DNA of 64,000 nucleotides from Sporothrix humicola (GCA_021396245.1 WNYE01000052.1:124001-188000); one strand, 5' to 3'; counted from the stretch's first letter, positions 35,021-49,000 are shown. Numbers and translations: made by a program. Notes: generated by a model from the letters alone, not told the origin.

Positions 35021-37857
35021 ATGTCTGCCGCAAAACAACAACCGATCGTACCCCCGCGCCCGACCAAGGCACAGGACACTCCCAAGATCCCGCCACGCCC
35101 CGCCCGCAAGGCTGTCGACCGCTCCCTCTCTCCTAGCCGCGATCGGTTTGCCCCGTCGCCATTAGACAGCCTTCTTTCGAAGAGCCCTAACCGGGCCACA
35201 TTCGCCCATGGCCCGTCACCTCTGGCTACCGACCCGGTCGATCGGTCAAGTTCCGTCGATCTCCCCTCCGTCGGCCAGGAGGGCATGGAGTACGCTGCCG
35301 TCTCAGAAGAGCTGAGCAACAGCCGCTCCGCCTCCCCAGAACACACCCGCACCGTGGGCGAAGACCTCAAGCTCCATGCTCCCAAGCCGTCGCTGCCCGC
35401 CATCAGCGCCAAGCAGCGTGTCGCCACCGTCACTCGCACCGACAGCGAAAAGGCCGCCTCGTTTGGCATTGGCCAGGCTACTGGTGCCGATGATGGCACC
35501 AAGAAGAAGGGTAGCACTGCCAGCCAAGAACTGTCCGAGGAGGGCCTCGATGAGGACGAGCATGGCATCCCGGAGATTGGTCGCCAGGTGCCTATGTACC
35601 CCAACGCCGGCGACGTCCAGGCTCCCTCGCCCTCCCCCGACATGACGAGGAACCACAACCGCAAGAAGAGCGCCCGTGGCTTCAGCGACCTGCCCCCTGG
35701 CAGTTACGGCCTCCACGGCCACGGTGTCATTGGCTCGGACAAGCTGGAGAAGGCTTACTACGGCAAGCACCCTGAGCTCATAGAGAAGGAGCACACCCCC
35801 CACCACGCTGATCGCGTCAAGGACTACTCCTTGACAAGCGCCGACCTCAACAAGATCGTGCGCGACACAGCTAGCCGTGGCTCTGGCATCTGTAAGTTTT
35901 TACCCACGCAATTCAATCGATTGGAAGGAAGGAAGGGCATTTCAGTGCCATGACGTACCCAATGGATTGTGGTCGTCGGGCGCAGCTTTATCTTGATAAG
36001 CAGAGAATTGCAGCTTTTCCCGGTTGGTACTGGCGCTAACATTATTCTGCAGCAACCCATGACATTAACGGCACACCCAGCGAACAGGTTGGGTGGCAGG
36101 CCATTGAGGAATCGGCTTCCCGCCCCGCATCTGTCGCACCCAAGGGAAAGTCAAACAGTTTCGGCAGCCAATCTTCAGCCACTGGCAGAAGCGGAACCCC
36201 TGGAATCTCACTTTCTGCCCCTCCTGACGACAATGTCATCCACGTCGACGATCCCAACAACCGTCGCAAGAGTGTAATGTTCGACGAAAGCGAGTCGCCC
36301 GATTTCGATTACGAAAGCGAAGCCCCCATTCTTGCCGCCGACGAGGTCGCCAAGGACCCATCCGCCTACGAGCACGAGCCTGCCGTCACTCCTGCCTTTG
36401 AGCGCCGCCTGAGCTCAATAGACGGTGACGAGGGTTCCAGCCGCCCCTCAAGTCGCCCTGCCAGCATTTACCGCGTCTCGTCAGTCCCCCAGGAGTCCGC
36501 GATTGCCGAGGACAAGGACGAGGAAGATTACGAACCTCTATTTAAGGACGGCGACACCAAGACCGGCAGAGCCCCGTCTGTCAAGTCAATGACCGACGAG
36601 GCCGCACCTCGCTTCCCCAGCCGCGACATTTGGGAAGACGCCCCGAACAGTGCCCATTACACCGCTGAAGTGTCTACCCCCGACATGCCGATCAAGCACG
36701 ACGAGGAGGGCTACGTCGCCCACCGCCCTTCGACCGACTCGCCTCGCGACGGCGAGACCCCTGCCCAGGCTTTTGCCCGTCAACAGGAGGAGCTTGCTGA
36801 GAAGGAGCTGCAGGGCGCCGATGCGTTCACCGAGAACCGCAAGCCCCACAAGCCGACACCCACCTCGTGGGCCAAGGAGAAGGTCCTAGCGCCTGCCGGT
36901 AACACACACGCGCCGACCAGCAGTCCCGCTGGCAGCAGCTCCAGCAGTCTGCGCCGGCCACAACTCGGCCAGCGGTTCCCCAGCCGCGATGTCTGGGAGG
37001 ATGTGCCCGAGAGTCTGCAGCTCCAGACTGTCGTCTCCAACCCCCAGGAGGAGGAGGTGCCTTCGCCGATTGAGCCGTCAAAGCCGGCCGTTCCCCAGAG
37101 ACCTGTGCGTAAGAACACGGATCCTTCGGATAAGGCTGTGCCCGTTGTCCCAAGTCGGCCCAAGCCCAAGTCTGTTTCGTCTGAAGAGGGCAAGCCCAAG
37201 CCGGTGGTGCCTGCCCGTCCTGTCCGCCACCAGCAGCCGAGTGCCAGCGAAGAGCCGGCCGAGTCGGTTCCCAAGGCCAAGCCTGCTGTTCCTGCTCGTC
37301 CTTTCGGTGGCAAGATCGCACAGCTGCAAGCCAACTTCATGTCAGATCTGAACAAGAAGCTCAAGATCGGGCCCCAGGCTCCTAAGAAGGAGGACCCGGA
37401 GCCGGAGGAGGAGCAGCCCGTGGCCGAGAAGGCACCGCTTGTGGACGCTCGCAAGGGCCGTGCCCGTGGCCCCCAGAGAAGCGCTCCGCGTGCTGCTGCC
37501 GCCACCAGTGCCGCTCCTGCTGCATCGTCAACACCGACTCTGGCCTTCTCTATGACCACGACTCTGTACAGCATCGACCCCGAGGACGGTGGCCTGGTTG
37601 TTACGTCGGGCAAGCTCCCCGAGGCTGACAAGGCTGATGAGAAACCCGTCGCTCCGGCCGAGGCTGTTGAGGAGAAGAAGGAGGAGCCTGTTGAGGCACC
37701 TGCTGAAGAGACTGTTGAGGAGTCTGCCGAGGAGCCGATTGAGAAGACCGAGACAATCGCTTCCAACACGGCTGGCGAGCCTGTGGCCGAGGCCAAGGTT
37801 GAGGTTTCTCCGTCGACTGATGTAGTAGAACCCGTCAAGGAGGCTGCTGAAGAATAG
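35021..37857 (+). CDS. AIM21: Aim21-like actin-patch regulator
   Basis: An 891-aa disordered, proline-rich adaptor. Yeast Aim21 with Tda2 limits barbed-end actin assembly through capping protein at endocytic patches. Exons 35021-35891 and 36053-37857 flank a 161-nt GTAAGT...TGCAG intron in phase 1. Conserved marks: PPRP and IPPRPARKAVDRSLSP near the N-terminus; a block at about 230-290 (GSYGLHGHG, AYYGKHPEL, TPHHADR, SADLNKIVRDTASR); two copies of RFPSRDVWEDxPxS (one as RFPSRDIWED). Several SH3-type PARP and VPARPF motifs follow, and near residue 710 is the hallmark GGKIAQLQANFMSDLNKKLK followed by GPQAPKK. The tail is acidic E/A/P-rich. No enzymatic domain is expected. The unusually long upstream spacer may contain its leader. 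Confidence 0.88.
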
Positions 37858-38532
37858 TTGTGGTGATTGGTAGTACTTGCATTTTTTTCTGCTTATTTTA
37901 TCTTGTTTCTTTCTGTGCTTGGGGCCAGTGGAGACTTTAATTAGAAAAACACATACATACACGTTTGTGGACATTGCATGACAGCGGGGCTGTTCTTGCG
38001 ACGAGTTGGATCTGGTTACAGTTATCATCTTTTCCATCTTGATTTGGACTTTACTTTCTACTACTTGCTTTCTGGAAGCTTATCAATTTCAACTATTGCA
38101 TTGCTGTGCCACCCATCCTATCATTTTCTCAAGACTTGTTTGTTTTGCGTTGTCAATATTGCATCAAATTTTAACACAGCATAAGTACATAACTATAGCA
38201 ATTGCACCCAAAATCCTGTATTATTAATTTTTTTTTTTTTTTGGAAAAATAAATAAATAAGAGGACTTGATGTTTTAAAGAAAAAAATGTTAGAATAAAT
38301 TATGTAGATATCTGAACAATACAAACGTAATTTCACAGTAATTAAAATATGAAAAATAAACCGACAAAAAACCTTACACAAGCAACAATAAATGAATAAA
38401 ACAAATTGGGGGGGGGGGGGGGGGGGGGGGGAAAAAAAAAAAAAAAAAAATGGGGGTGGGGGGGGGGGGGGGGGGTTTTTTAAAAAAAAAAAAAAATATT
38501 ATTTTTGTGGGGNNNNNNNNCCCCCCCCCCAC

Positions 38533-38604
<72 letters not shown>

Positions 38605-38883
38605 AGTCAAACAAAACATAATCTGTTCCTGGGCATAGCCCGTCCTGTTGGCAATTTCCCTACACATAATAATATTGTTGGCCCTTGTTTCCTGTCTTTT
38701 GAACATCATTCTGGTTACCACCCACCTCGAGCCTCTCAACACTCTCGACGGTCTGGACAACCTCCACCTTCTTTTTGACCATAATGCTTGTCGCTCCATT
38801 TTGTTGATCCATTCTTGGCAATTGGGGACCCAAGAGTCTCCTGGACATTCTTTTTTGGCCAATTTCACGCATTTTGTCACCGC
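37858..38883. other. intergenic with assembly gap
   Basis: AT-rich spacer between convergent genes. It contains a long T run at about 38229-38242 and the artefactual homopolymer block with 8 N (38408-38602). No gene; glycine/proline ORFs across the block are artefacts. Confidence 0.7.
38408..38602. other. assembly gap flanked by G, A and C homopolymers
   Basis: A run of G at 38408-38431, then A, more G, T and A runs, eight N at 38513-38520, then about 80 nearly pure C to 38602. The change of homopolymer on each side of the N block looks like low-quality read ends joined by scaffolding rather than genomic sequence. The true length and content here are unknown. Confidence 0.85.
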
Positions 38884-40538
38884 CTATGTTGTTGCCGCTC
38901 CTGCCCCAGCTCCGGCTGCTCCTGCCAACTCGTTCTGTCCACCACCGCCGGAAGCTCCCGGTGACGGACCGGCCCGAAAAGAATGGGTCGGGCTTGTAGG
39001 AGTGGAAGGAGCAGATGGCGTGCGCATCATGGCCCGGCTCATGCGGCGACCGCTGTTCTGTTGCGTGGCAAACGCGTCAGCTTCCTTTTTGGCATCGGCC
39101 GCGTCCGCCTCTGTGACAACGAGACCGTGTTGGGCGATACTGCCGTTGACCAAAAAGAGGGGCCACACATGGGCCGCGATGTTGTTGGTGCCTTCGAGAG
39201 GCTTGGGCTCGGCGGCTGCTTCGTGTGCCAAAACCTTCCAGTCCCCAGCCAGGATATTGTCGCGGTTAAGATCATCGTCCATGTAGGCATGAACGACATC
39301 GGCCAGCGGCTGAATGTGCTCGTGCCAGACTTGGGCTGTCTCATCGCACCAGTGACCGAGAGCTGCAAATGTCACATCCTGTGTCTCGCGAGACAGGATG
39401 CCGCTCAGGCATTTGCGCATTGCGTGCTCGACCAGCCCGGCACGAGCAGCGATATTGGTGGCAAGGAGCTGCTGAGGTTCGGCACGGAGGAGCACGCGGC
39501 GGACAAAGTCAATGTGCTGGGCATTGTCCTCGTCATCGAAATGAGTGCCATACAAGACGTCGCCGAGTTCTTTGCCCTCCGCTAAGAGGTAAAACGGCTG
39601 GAATAGTTGGGCCTGGGCTTGGAGGGCGAGGAAACGTAGAACGGCAGCCACCCGCATGCTCTTTGCAGCAGCTGAGTTGGAGCATGGCAGCGGAAGTTTG
39701 TTGCCCGATTCGTACAAGGTCACCTTGAACTTGTCCCAGGGGATGGAAGCACGTGGATGGGCGCTCCGCATAAAAGCCTCATTGGGCAGGTCATTGGCAA
39801 AGCAGGTGCTGATGATGCCGTACGCAGTCTGGAAGATGGAGGCCAGTCTGGCTGAGCTGGTATTTTCAAAAGTCAACCCACTATTTTGGTCAAAAATAAC
39901 ATCGAGAGGATGGCGACTTACATTTGGTCGGCTGGCAGAGGGCGAGGTGCTAGGGCATAGCCATTGAGCCTGCCCGCCTGTGCACGCAACTGCCCTTGCT
40001 CATTCTGGAGTGAGGCAATATCTTCAGCCTGTTTGGCCACCGTGCCTTCAAGTAGCTTCTTGTCTCGAGCCAGTGCCGATTTATCTGCAGCCAGAGACGC
40101 CACTTTGGCCTTTTCCTCATCGAGTTCGGAGATCGCCTTGGTGGCCTCTTGGGCTCTCACACCGGCCCTCTGCTTGTACGAGACCACCTTCTCCCCGAGC
40201 TTGGTAACAAGAGCTTCGAGCTCGGCAATTCTAGCGTCCTTGGTCTGGATGTCGGACAGCAGTCTAATTTTCTCGGACCGCACGTCGTTTATCAGACCGT
40301 GGTTGACATCCAGTGCCGCATTGAGCTCAGCATTCTTTCTTGCGAGGTCTCGCACGTTGTCCAGTACGCCACTGTTTTGGGCGACAATGGCCAAGTTGTG
40401 CATGAGGCTGTCCACCTGGGCCAGAAATTCAGCCGGCTGAGGGGGTGGCGTTGCGAGTCTCGAACCAGAGCCGGCACCGGACCCGTTAGTAGTGGCCATT
40501 GCGTCTGAGTTCGAGCCGGTGGGCTCCTTTGAAGGCAT
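38884..40538 (-). CDS. coiled-coil protein of unknown function
   Basis: A 529-aa protein with two exons: 40538-39922 and 39856-38884, joined by a 65-nt GTAAGT...CCAG intron that turns DQ/M into DQI-SARL. After a G/S/P-rich start (about 1-35), residues 36-190 form a long amphipathic coiled coil (ARKNAELNAALDV, ELEALVTKLGEKVVSYKQRA, KLLEGTVAKQAEDIASLQNE). Residues 205-480 are a mostly alpha-helical folded region with few low-complexity runs (ASIFQTAYGIISTCF, VLRFLALQAQAQLF, ALGHWCDETAQVWHEH). The tail is disordered, rich in S/T/P/G/A. I do not recognise the family. The layout is compatible with a cytoskeletal or meiotic scaffold, but nothing here proves it. The start at MPSKEP was preferred over one 16 codons upstream. 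Confidence 0.75.
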
Positions 40539-43500
40539 GTCCACAAAAGATGACGAGGGATATGATATGGGAAACAAGATATTCAATATTGTAAGAAATT
40601 AAAGGGGCAAATAGCAAGAGTAAATGTTTTGATGGTGGAGTCTGTCTCTCTCCTGGCATGAATTGAATCAAAGGATCAAGGACGATTGTCTTATTTATGC
40701 CCTGCTTTTCATGATATTCGAGTCTATATTGCCCTTCGATTACGTTGTATCGAATCAATGGTATCCAGTACATTCCGATTTTGAATAATATTGAGCCTCA
40801 CAGTCTGCCCTCCCTCCGACGCGACAAGACTGTTGGTGTTTTGATTTTCAGACTCTCCAATTTACTTTTGTGCTGCACGGCAGCCTCATCCGGGATTTGG
40901 GCAGACGGTTGGCCTCATTTTTCGATCGAGTACCAATCGTTGTCGACGTTGTGTTGATACCTGTCGTGCCTTGTCCATTCACAGAATGAAGCACATCACC
41001 ACCATATTTACGCGGGGTTTCCTCGATGCACCATAAAGTGAACTGTATGCCGCCCCGGTTGCCTGATTTTGATTTTAATGTGATTTTGAGCCTCAAGGCA
41101 TTATTCTGGGCGGTGAAGGGTGAAGAAGAAAGGCGGCAGAGTCAGGAAACAAAAACAAACGGACAGTGGTATTGTGGCCCCCAACCTGCCATTGTCGACT
41201 GTCGACGTGGCACCGTTTGGGCGATTGCTGCTGGAAACTGCAAAACAAGAATATGGGATGCATGCCGAGCCCCTCCGAGCCCCGCGCGCAACAGCGTCGG
41301 CCCGCGAAATAACTGCATGACAGAACAGGGCGGGAATAATACTGGCGCGATGATAGGATGAAAAATGGTAGGACATTATGACATAGAATAGGATCCAGAC
41401 ATCCAAAACAGGACTGCAGAAACAAGGCGACAAGGCAAGGAGGCAACAAAGGGCGGACGCGGACACAAACGCGGACGGAGATACAACAGTGAGGCTGATG
41501 GACGCGGGGGTCAGACTGTTAAACGAGGTTCTCTCTATCAAATGAGAGACGGGCAAAGAGATCACGAAACGCGAACTTGCATAAAAGTGCAACAAATATC
41601 CAGAAACTTGCAGAAATGTGTATTTTTATGTATGCATATTCAGAGTTACACAGAAAGACAGCAAACGATGGAGGGCAACAATAGACAACCATCGATGAAT
41701 GTTCAGGTCAACTGCGTTCCAGGCAGCCATGGTCAAGAATCGGCTGATGTTGATGTAGTCCCAGAAAGGTATGTGTTGCGATAACAATGATGCAGCCCGA
41801 GGCACTGAAGGCAGGGGGTAATGTGGACAAAGTTTGGACGTAGATACGAATGCAAATATGGGACTTTTCAGAGAATAAGACATGCCATGGCATTTATTGT
41901 GTACAGCTGCATGGCACAAAATTATGAAAGATAGCAAAAGTAGGAAGCATGGTGGGATGGCATCAACATAGAGTTAGTACGTTGAAGACATCGAATATCA
42001 AAAGCGGTCTACAATTCGTGTGTTTACGCATCCCACAGTCCTTATTTCCCACCCACTAGACAGCATGTCTCCCTGTGAGACAAGAGTTGTTTTTAACCAC
42101 GCGGCACATTTTGACGAAAAATTGGACGGCCGTTACCGCTCTTGATTTTCTTCTTTGTTGCCGTTGTCTTTCACCTTAATGTTTTCTTCTTCTGTCCTCA
42201 CTGCCTTCTTTTTTCTCCCACTCTCTACGGAGTACATTCTATGGGAATGTAGCGCCATGTGCTGCCCCCTTTTCGAGTGGCTCTAGTTTCCCTGGTGAAC
42301 CTCTCCTACGCCACATTCCTAGGTCTCCCTCGACACGAGCCTGTTCTTTCAGCGGAGTGTTTTGTCCGTTCTTCCGTCAACTTGCCCACTGTCTCTGAAA
42401 ACGTGTCTAATGTCGAAAAGGGATACACTGCGAGACCGGCGAGGAAAAAAGGGAGAATGGGAAAATGGGGGGCGAGCGGCAAATGGTAGACGATAGACGG
42501 TAGACGAGAATGGAAAAGAAAATAAAACAAAACAGAGACACGCAAAACAAGAAATCAAAGTCTCAGCCGCTGACCGGAGACTGTCGACACTCCGCCGATA
42601 GACCGTCAAGAAACTGTCGAGAGACCGTCTACCGTTCGTTAAGACATAACAGGCCGCCACCGTTATTGCTCATTTCTTCAGGGCTGGACGACTATATTTG
42701 TTTATAGTTGGTGGTTGAAAAGCTTCACTCTTTTTACTTTTTTTTCTTTACAACACAAACAAAACGAGGTGCCTTGTATTAACCACTTCTCCTCTTTTGA
42801 ACTCCTTTTCTCCAGATATACGCCACGTAGGAACAAACTATAGTGAAGACTATGATACGGCGCAGTGCGACACATGGAGTATAAACGCTGCACGACCCCT
42901 TGCTGGCTCACTTCCTTTCAGCGCCTCCTTATGGCGTTTCCTATATTTCCTCCCTAATAATGCTCCTTGCTGTAGGGGCTTCGACCGGCGTGGCTGGTGG
43001 CTTGCTCAAGGCCCGTCTAGACCAGAGCTTGTTTTGTTTATGATGCGTTTGCGAGATACACAGGAATTACGCCGTGAAATGGTGAAATACTATTTCTACA
43101 TGTTGCGCCTCCCACTTTTACCATCCGTGTGGCTTTGTCCTGCAAGGCACACCGTCGTCCCTTGATCCAAGTCGAGACTAGTGTTGAATGGCGAAGATAG
43201 CCACGAGCATGCAAGGGGTAGGAGGAGAGCTAGCAAATAGAGAACGCTATGCGGAGTACGGAGTACTCTACGGCACGATAGGATGCTAAGTAGGTTGGTG
43301 CCCGATGGCGGTGCCTCTGTGTGGCAATCTTGGCCGATGTTGCACGGACGAGGGATCCAAGGAAAAAGAAACGTGGTAAAATAATCCTATCAAGATGGAG
43401 AAGTGCACTCGGCGAAGACGCGCGAAAAATACCGTGCAAGATGAGCGAAAGGATCATGCAGATACACAAGAAAACATAGATCAGGGGGGAAAAGATGAAA

Positions 43501-46086
43501 ACAGAGAATATGAACACTGCAAGAGTTCACAGCCACCATCGATATGCGTTATTTACGGCTGTGAAGCGAATGAAGCTATCTGATATATAACGACAGGCCG
43601 CGATCCAGCGCTCGTTCGGGTCCAAAGTATTCGTATAGGCATGCCTCTGACCTCTGCATCCACAATTGTCACTTGTCACTGTTCGCTTCGTGAGTTTTCT
43701 TTGTCCTCCTCTCCCTTGGTGCAGCATAGCTCGCTCTGTTGTGCATTCTTCAGTACCTTTTTGGCCCTTTTTGACCTCTCAAGTGGATGCTCTTCTCTCC
43801 ATTATCGTACGAAAGTGAACCCTGTCTAGACCTGCCTGGGGAAAACTAGACTAGGCATAGCGAAGACAAAGAGCGATGCAGAATGTAGGCGAAGTTGACG
43901 GAGTGTGCGAGGACAAAGGGCACGACTCCATAGAAATGGCCCCCAAATAAATAGACCCTTGGCCAAAAGGTCCAAAAAGGCCAAAAGGGTCAATATCCCG
44001 GTCCATCCGCTTCGGGACGGCAGCAAGCGGGTCTTTTTGGTGGTTGGGCGGAGCCTCTAGTCTGGTCTAGCCCTATTTACGACATGGCTGCATAGGCCGG
44101 GCCAGACCTTCATAAGACCACATGAGGTTAGCAAGGGAGGAAGACAGGAAAAAAGAGAGGGAAGAGTGCAAAGAAGCTCATCGCCAAGGTCGCAGAAAAA
44201 GCAGGTCCCGATGTGGGCGACAAGGTGTGCACGGTTAACAAGATCGGTGGTGTATTTATGTATCCTTGTACATGCATCGTAACCTCCGACGACTTGCAGC
44301 TTCGATGTGATTATGATTTCTTTTTTGCTTGCTTTTGTGGCGATGACTGGCTGTTCACTTTGTTGGTGTTCGTCTCCTTTTTCGACTTCAACTTCAGCTT
44401 TGTTGGCCTGGGAATCGCCCGGCTGGCAGTTCTGACGACCATACTGACGAGGTGAGACAATTGAATTCGTTGGTGGAGGGCCCAGACTGGCCCAGAGCAG
44501 AGACAGTCTCTGTTCAACACGTTTTTTCTTGTTTGCTTTTTTCCTGACTACCTGACTACGTATTTTCGCATGCCTCCCTTGGCCTGCTAGTTTTCCTTTG
44601 GAATGTCTCACTTGCTGTAGGTCGTCTAGTCACCTATGACAGAGCATTTGGGGACCCTAGAGACCCCTTGGAAACCCTAAGTGCTAGGCCCCCATTCCAA
44701 TTGAGTGACAAGCGTCAAAATGGCACGTTTTTTTGTGTTTGTCAAAATCCCATCCCTTGGTGTTGTATTTTGACAGGAACCACAACAACAGTAAAGAGCA
44801 AAGCAAAGATATTGCTCAAATTCTGACATGAACTGCCTGGCACAGTTGGCTTCTGTCAGAAATTTGCTCAACAGTGCATTGGCCCCCTTACACCGAAATT
44901 TCATCCAAAGAAGAAAATATATCATAAGAGCTGGGAAAAAAGAAGCAGCAGACGGACGACTGCAAAAGAAAAAGAGGGTCCCAGCCACACGCGGATTGGA
45001 CGGCACCGGGCTACTAATATTTCGGCAGGCCCCGAATAAGAAGAAATAACATGAAAATAAGAAACCAGGGCAAAAAGAAAGCATGCAAAAAGCAATAAAA
45101 ATGCGCAGCAAAAAGCAATGTTATAAAATAGATCAGCAGAGAAGCTCAGAGAAAAGCAAAAAACAAGCAGCAGCGATGTAATGATGATTCAAGACGAAAC
45201 TAACAAATCAAAAAAAGAAACCAAAACCAATATTTTCAAGAAGGAAAGGGAGGCCACGATACGAGTACCTCGCAAGACAACCTGTAGACAGTGAAAAACC
45301 ACCAAAAAGCAACTGTGGGTATATGGAAAAAGGAAAGAATGCGAAAAAGGAAGAGGCCAATACGCCAGAGACATGGCGTCCCACGAAGCAAGGCATCTTC
45401 TATGTCTCTGAGCCTACTTTGACCTGGTCTACAGTCCAGCTATCCAACCTCATCTCCTTTTGTGTGCATCCACAGTATCATACATGCTGCGTTCACAAAC
45501 AACGTACACGAAGACCTAGAGGAGGAAAACCCGATGGCTAAAGAGTACTAGCACACATTTTCAGTATGTCGTAGATATCGTCAACAGAGCAAACCCCCAC
45601 ACACACTCCGTGGGCCTACTGGAGACAAAGGGCGAAGAAGCACTAACACGAAGATATAGGGATGGAAGCGAGGTGAAAAAAAGGGGAAAAAAGGGAAAAC
45701 GGGGACTGGACAATCCAATGCGGCTCTGATGTCCTGTTGATTGGAGATTGCCATATTCTCTTTGTAGATACGATTCTACTATGCAGGAGATAGGATCTAG
45801 TAGGATCATACATATAGACAGACGAGGAAAAGATATTCCCACCTTGGCTCGCATTCCTTCTGTTTTCCTTCCTTTCCGACTATCGTGACTATTCTTTGTT
45901 GTCGATCACACCGATCACATCCTCTCATTCATATAGTGCACATTCGTTTATATGCCCTGATTTGTTTACTTTCTTTTTGTTCTCGTCCTCTCAGTCACTC
46001 TTTTATACCAAGAAACACGCACAGCAAAGGAGATACACCAGAAGTCAACAACAAAACGCACGGTTCTAGGACCGAAAAGGCCAACG
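40539..46086. other. gene-poor 5.5-kb region upstream of the giant serine-rich gene
   Basis: No gene, tRNA or transposon can be supported. Short ORFs have no domain. A 10-bp perfect inverted repeat (ACGGTAGACG at 42497-42506, its complement at 42626-42635) flanks about 120 bp rich in AGACNGTC words. The last 200 bp are the leader of the next gene. Its length is consistent with a large regulated promoter such as those of fungal adhesin genes, but that is inference. Confidence 0.5.
42497..42635. repeat. short inverted repeat with AGACNGTC words
   Basis: ACGGTAGACG at 42497-42506 and CGTCTACCGT at 42626-42635 are exact complements. Between them GACTGTC, GACCGTC, ACTGTC and GACCGTC recur. No protein or RNA gene explains it. 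Could be a small element or chance. Confidence 0.3.
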
Positions 46087-49000
46087 ATGAAGCTCACCGG
46101 CCTCCTCGCAGCCTTGGCACTGGCCTGGAGTGCCGACTTGGCAGCTGCCTCACCCTGCAAGCCCAAGCCGCCGCCTTCATCGACATCCTCGCCTGTTGCC
46201 GAGTCGCAGTTGTCTTCTGCTTCTGTCTCCGTGTCTGCCACCGCATCGTCGACACCGCCCATCTCTTCACCGTCGAAGTCTTCTGAGACTGGTGATGACG
46301 GTGCCGGTGCTGGAGGTACATCTCCCTCGTCTGGCTCGACCTCGTTCGCATCGTCACTCGTTTCGCCCAGCGGCTCCATCTCTCCAGTTTCTTCTTCGTC
46401 TCCGTTCTCGCCACCCATCTCGTCCTCCTTCTCGACCATCTATGTGTCTTCCTCTCAGTCGTCTTCCTCTGGCCAGTCTGGAGACGGCAATGCTGGTCCG
46501 GCTGGAAGCTCGTCGGCCAGCCGTTCTGCACCTGGCTCGTCTGGCTCATCATCCGTCATACCTCGCTCTGTTTCTGCTTCCACGTCGTCTGTCTCATCAG
46601 CATCATCTTCTGGCACGGATGATGGAAACGCTGGTGCTGGACAGTCATCCGTGAGATCCAGCGGTAGCTCTGCTTCTTCTGGGCCATCATCAGCAGCATC
46701 AAGCTCTGGTGTCTCGGCATCGTCTGCAGCTTCGTCCGTCTCCTCGCAGTCCGTGTCGTCCGGACCGTCCAACGGTTCTAATGGACCAAGTGGTTCTAGT
46801 GGACCATCGGCGGGCAGTTCGTCATCCGGCCGTTCGGCGTCTGCATCGTCTGTCGGATCTTCGTCCGTTGGCGGACCTCCCTCCGTCTCAGCTTCCGCAT
46901 CGTCGGCATCGTCTTCCGCAACCGACGATGGAAATGCCGGCGCTGGGCAGTCGTCTGTTAGATCTGGCAGCTCTGGTATTTCCGGTTCATCATCACCACA
47001 GTCGGTCTCTGCTTCTGCTTCAGCTTCGTCCGGAGCCTCTTCTGGATCATCTGTTCCCGTCTCTTCTCAATCGCCATCTGCGTCTTCCGGCCAGTCCAGC
47101 AATGCCGGTGGTCCCAGCGGCTCCAGCGCTCCCAGCGGTTCATCTTCTGCCGGTTCTTCGGCCAGCCACTCGGTGTCTGCTTCTTCGGGCTCGTCATCTA
47201 TTGGACCTCAGTCCAACTCGGCCTCTGCATCATCAGCCTCATCGGCAGCAGTGTCCTCTGGATCTTCGGCACCTTCAGCATCATCTTCTGAGTCTGGTGC
47301 CGGAAATGCAGGTGCTGGACAGTCGTCTGTTAACTCGGGCTCGTCATCCTCGCAGTCGTCGGTATCCGTTTCTTCCGGTTCCTCCGGATCAGCTGCGCCT
47401 TCTGCATCTTCGGGTTCGCCTGCTTCTTCGAGTGCCTCTGTATTATCCGCATCCAGCGGCAGTTCAGCCGCCTCTTCTGTATCCGGATCGTCTGTTGTTA
47501 ACGGCCAATCTTCTGCCGGTTCTTCGGCCAGCCACTCGGTGTCTGCTTCTTCGGGCTCATCGTCTATTGGGCCTCGTACCAACTCGGCCTCTGTATCGTC
47601 GGCATCATCGGCGTCAGTGTCCTCTGGAACTTCAGCACCTTCGGCGTCATCTTCTGAGTCTGGCGCCGGAAATGCTGGTGCTGGTCAGTCATCCGTGAAA
47701 TCGGGCTTATCGTCCTCGCAGTCGTCGGTGTCATCCGGGGCCTCTTCTGCATCTGGCTCGTCGTCTGGAGCATCGAGCTCCGGCTCCGCATCGTCGGTGG
47801 CCTCGTCCGGATCGTCGGTGCCTGTTTCTTCCGTTTCCTCCGGATCAGCCGCCTCGTCCGCATCCGGATCCTCTACTGTTAGCGGGTCATCTTCTGCATC
47901 AAGTGGTTCCAGCGGATCTGGATCCTCTTCAGGCTCAGTCTCAGCGTCGTCGGCTGCTCCTTCCTCTTCTGGATCATCAGCGTCAGGGGCATCGTCGGTC
48001 TCTAGCTCTGCCTCGGTCGCTGCTTCCATTTCTGCAGGAGCGTCTTCGTCCATGTCGGTCGCGCCTTCCTCTTCTGGACCATCGTCAACAGCATCTTCTA
48101 GCTCTGCACCCGGCGCATCATCTGCCTCTGCAGGCTCATCATCGTCTGTCTCAGGCGGCTCTTCAGCATCCAGTGGCTCCTCTGTATCGCCAGGATCATC
48201 TGCAGCCTCCAGCTCGGCATCTGCATCCTCTAGCTCTGCATCCTCTGCATCCTCTGGCTCATCCTCTTCAGTAGCCTCAGGCCAGAGCTCTTCATCTGGA
48301 GCATCGAGCAGCGGATCTTCAGGTTCATCTGCCTCCTCCGGATCTGTGAGCCAGTCTATCGGTAGCTCCTCGTCTGCTGCTTCCGGCGGCTCATCAGGTG
48401 TCTCGAGCTCCGCTTCAGTGCCGTCGAACTCTGCATCGTCTTCATCGCCGTCCTCTTCAGCCGGATCGAGCTCTTCGTTCTCATCCGCTTCCTCGGCCTC
48501 GTCTGCCTCATCTGCACCACCGTCAGCTTCCGCCGGTGCCACGCCCTCTTCGGTGTCTAGCTCGTCTGTTGCGAGCTCATCTTCGGCCTCTTCAGTCTCT
48601 TCAGCCTCATCTGCCTCGTCAGTGTCAGCTTCATCTCAGTCGTCGGTGTCTTCTGGATCGTCTGCCTCTTCCATTTCATCAGGCTCTTCTGGACCAGCAT
48701 CGTCGTCAGCTTCAGGCAGTGCCTCTTCGGCAGGTGGCTCTTCGTCGTCTGCATCAAGTGCTTCTTCGGGTGAACCGTCGCACTCTTCTGCTTCAGGAAG
48801 CTCATCGGCGTCGCCATCGTCGGTCTCATCTGGCTCATCAGCGTCGTCCGCATCCAGCGGGTCAGCGGTGAGCTCCGGCTCTTCCTCAGCTTCCTATGGC
48901 TCGTCTTCGGCAAGCGGCTCGTCGAGTGCCTCGTCAGTATCAAACGACTCGGGGAATTCGCCAGTCTCCTCTTCAGTCTCTGGCTCGTCGTCATCTTCTG

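Noticed and set aside
38374..38880. Poly-Gly and poly-Pro ORFs
   Set aside because: Translated homopolymer artefacts around the N gap.
40440..40480. TCGAACC word suggesting a tRNA B box
   Set aside because: It lies inside the coiled-coil gene, has no matching A box and no cloverleaf can be drawn. No tRNA was found in the window.
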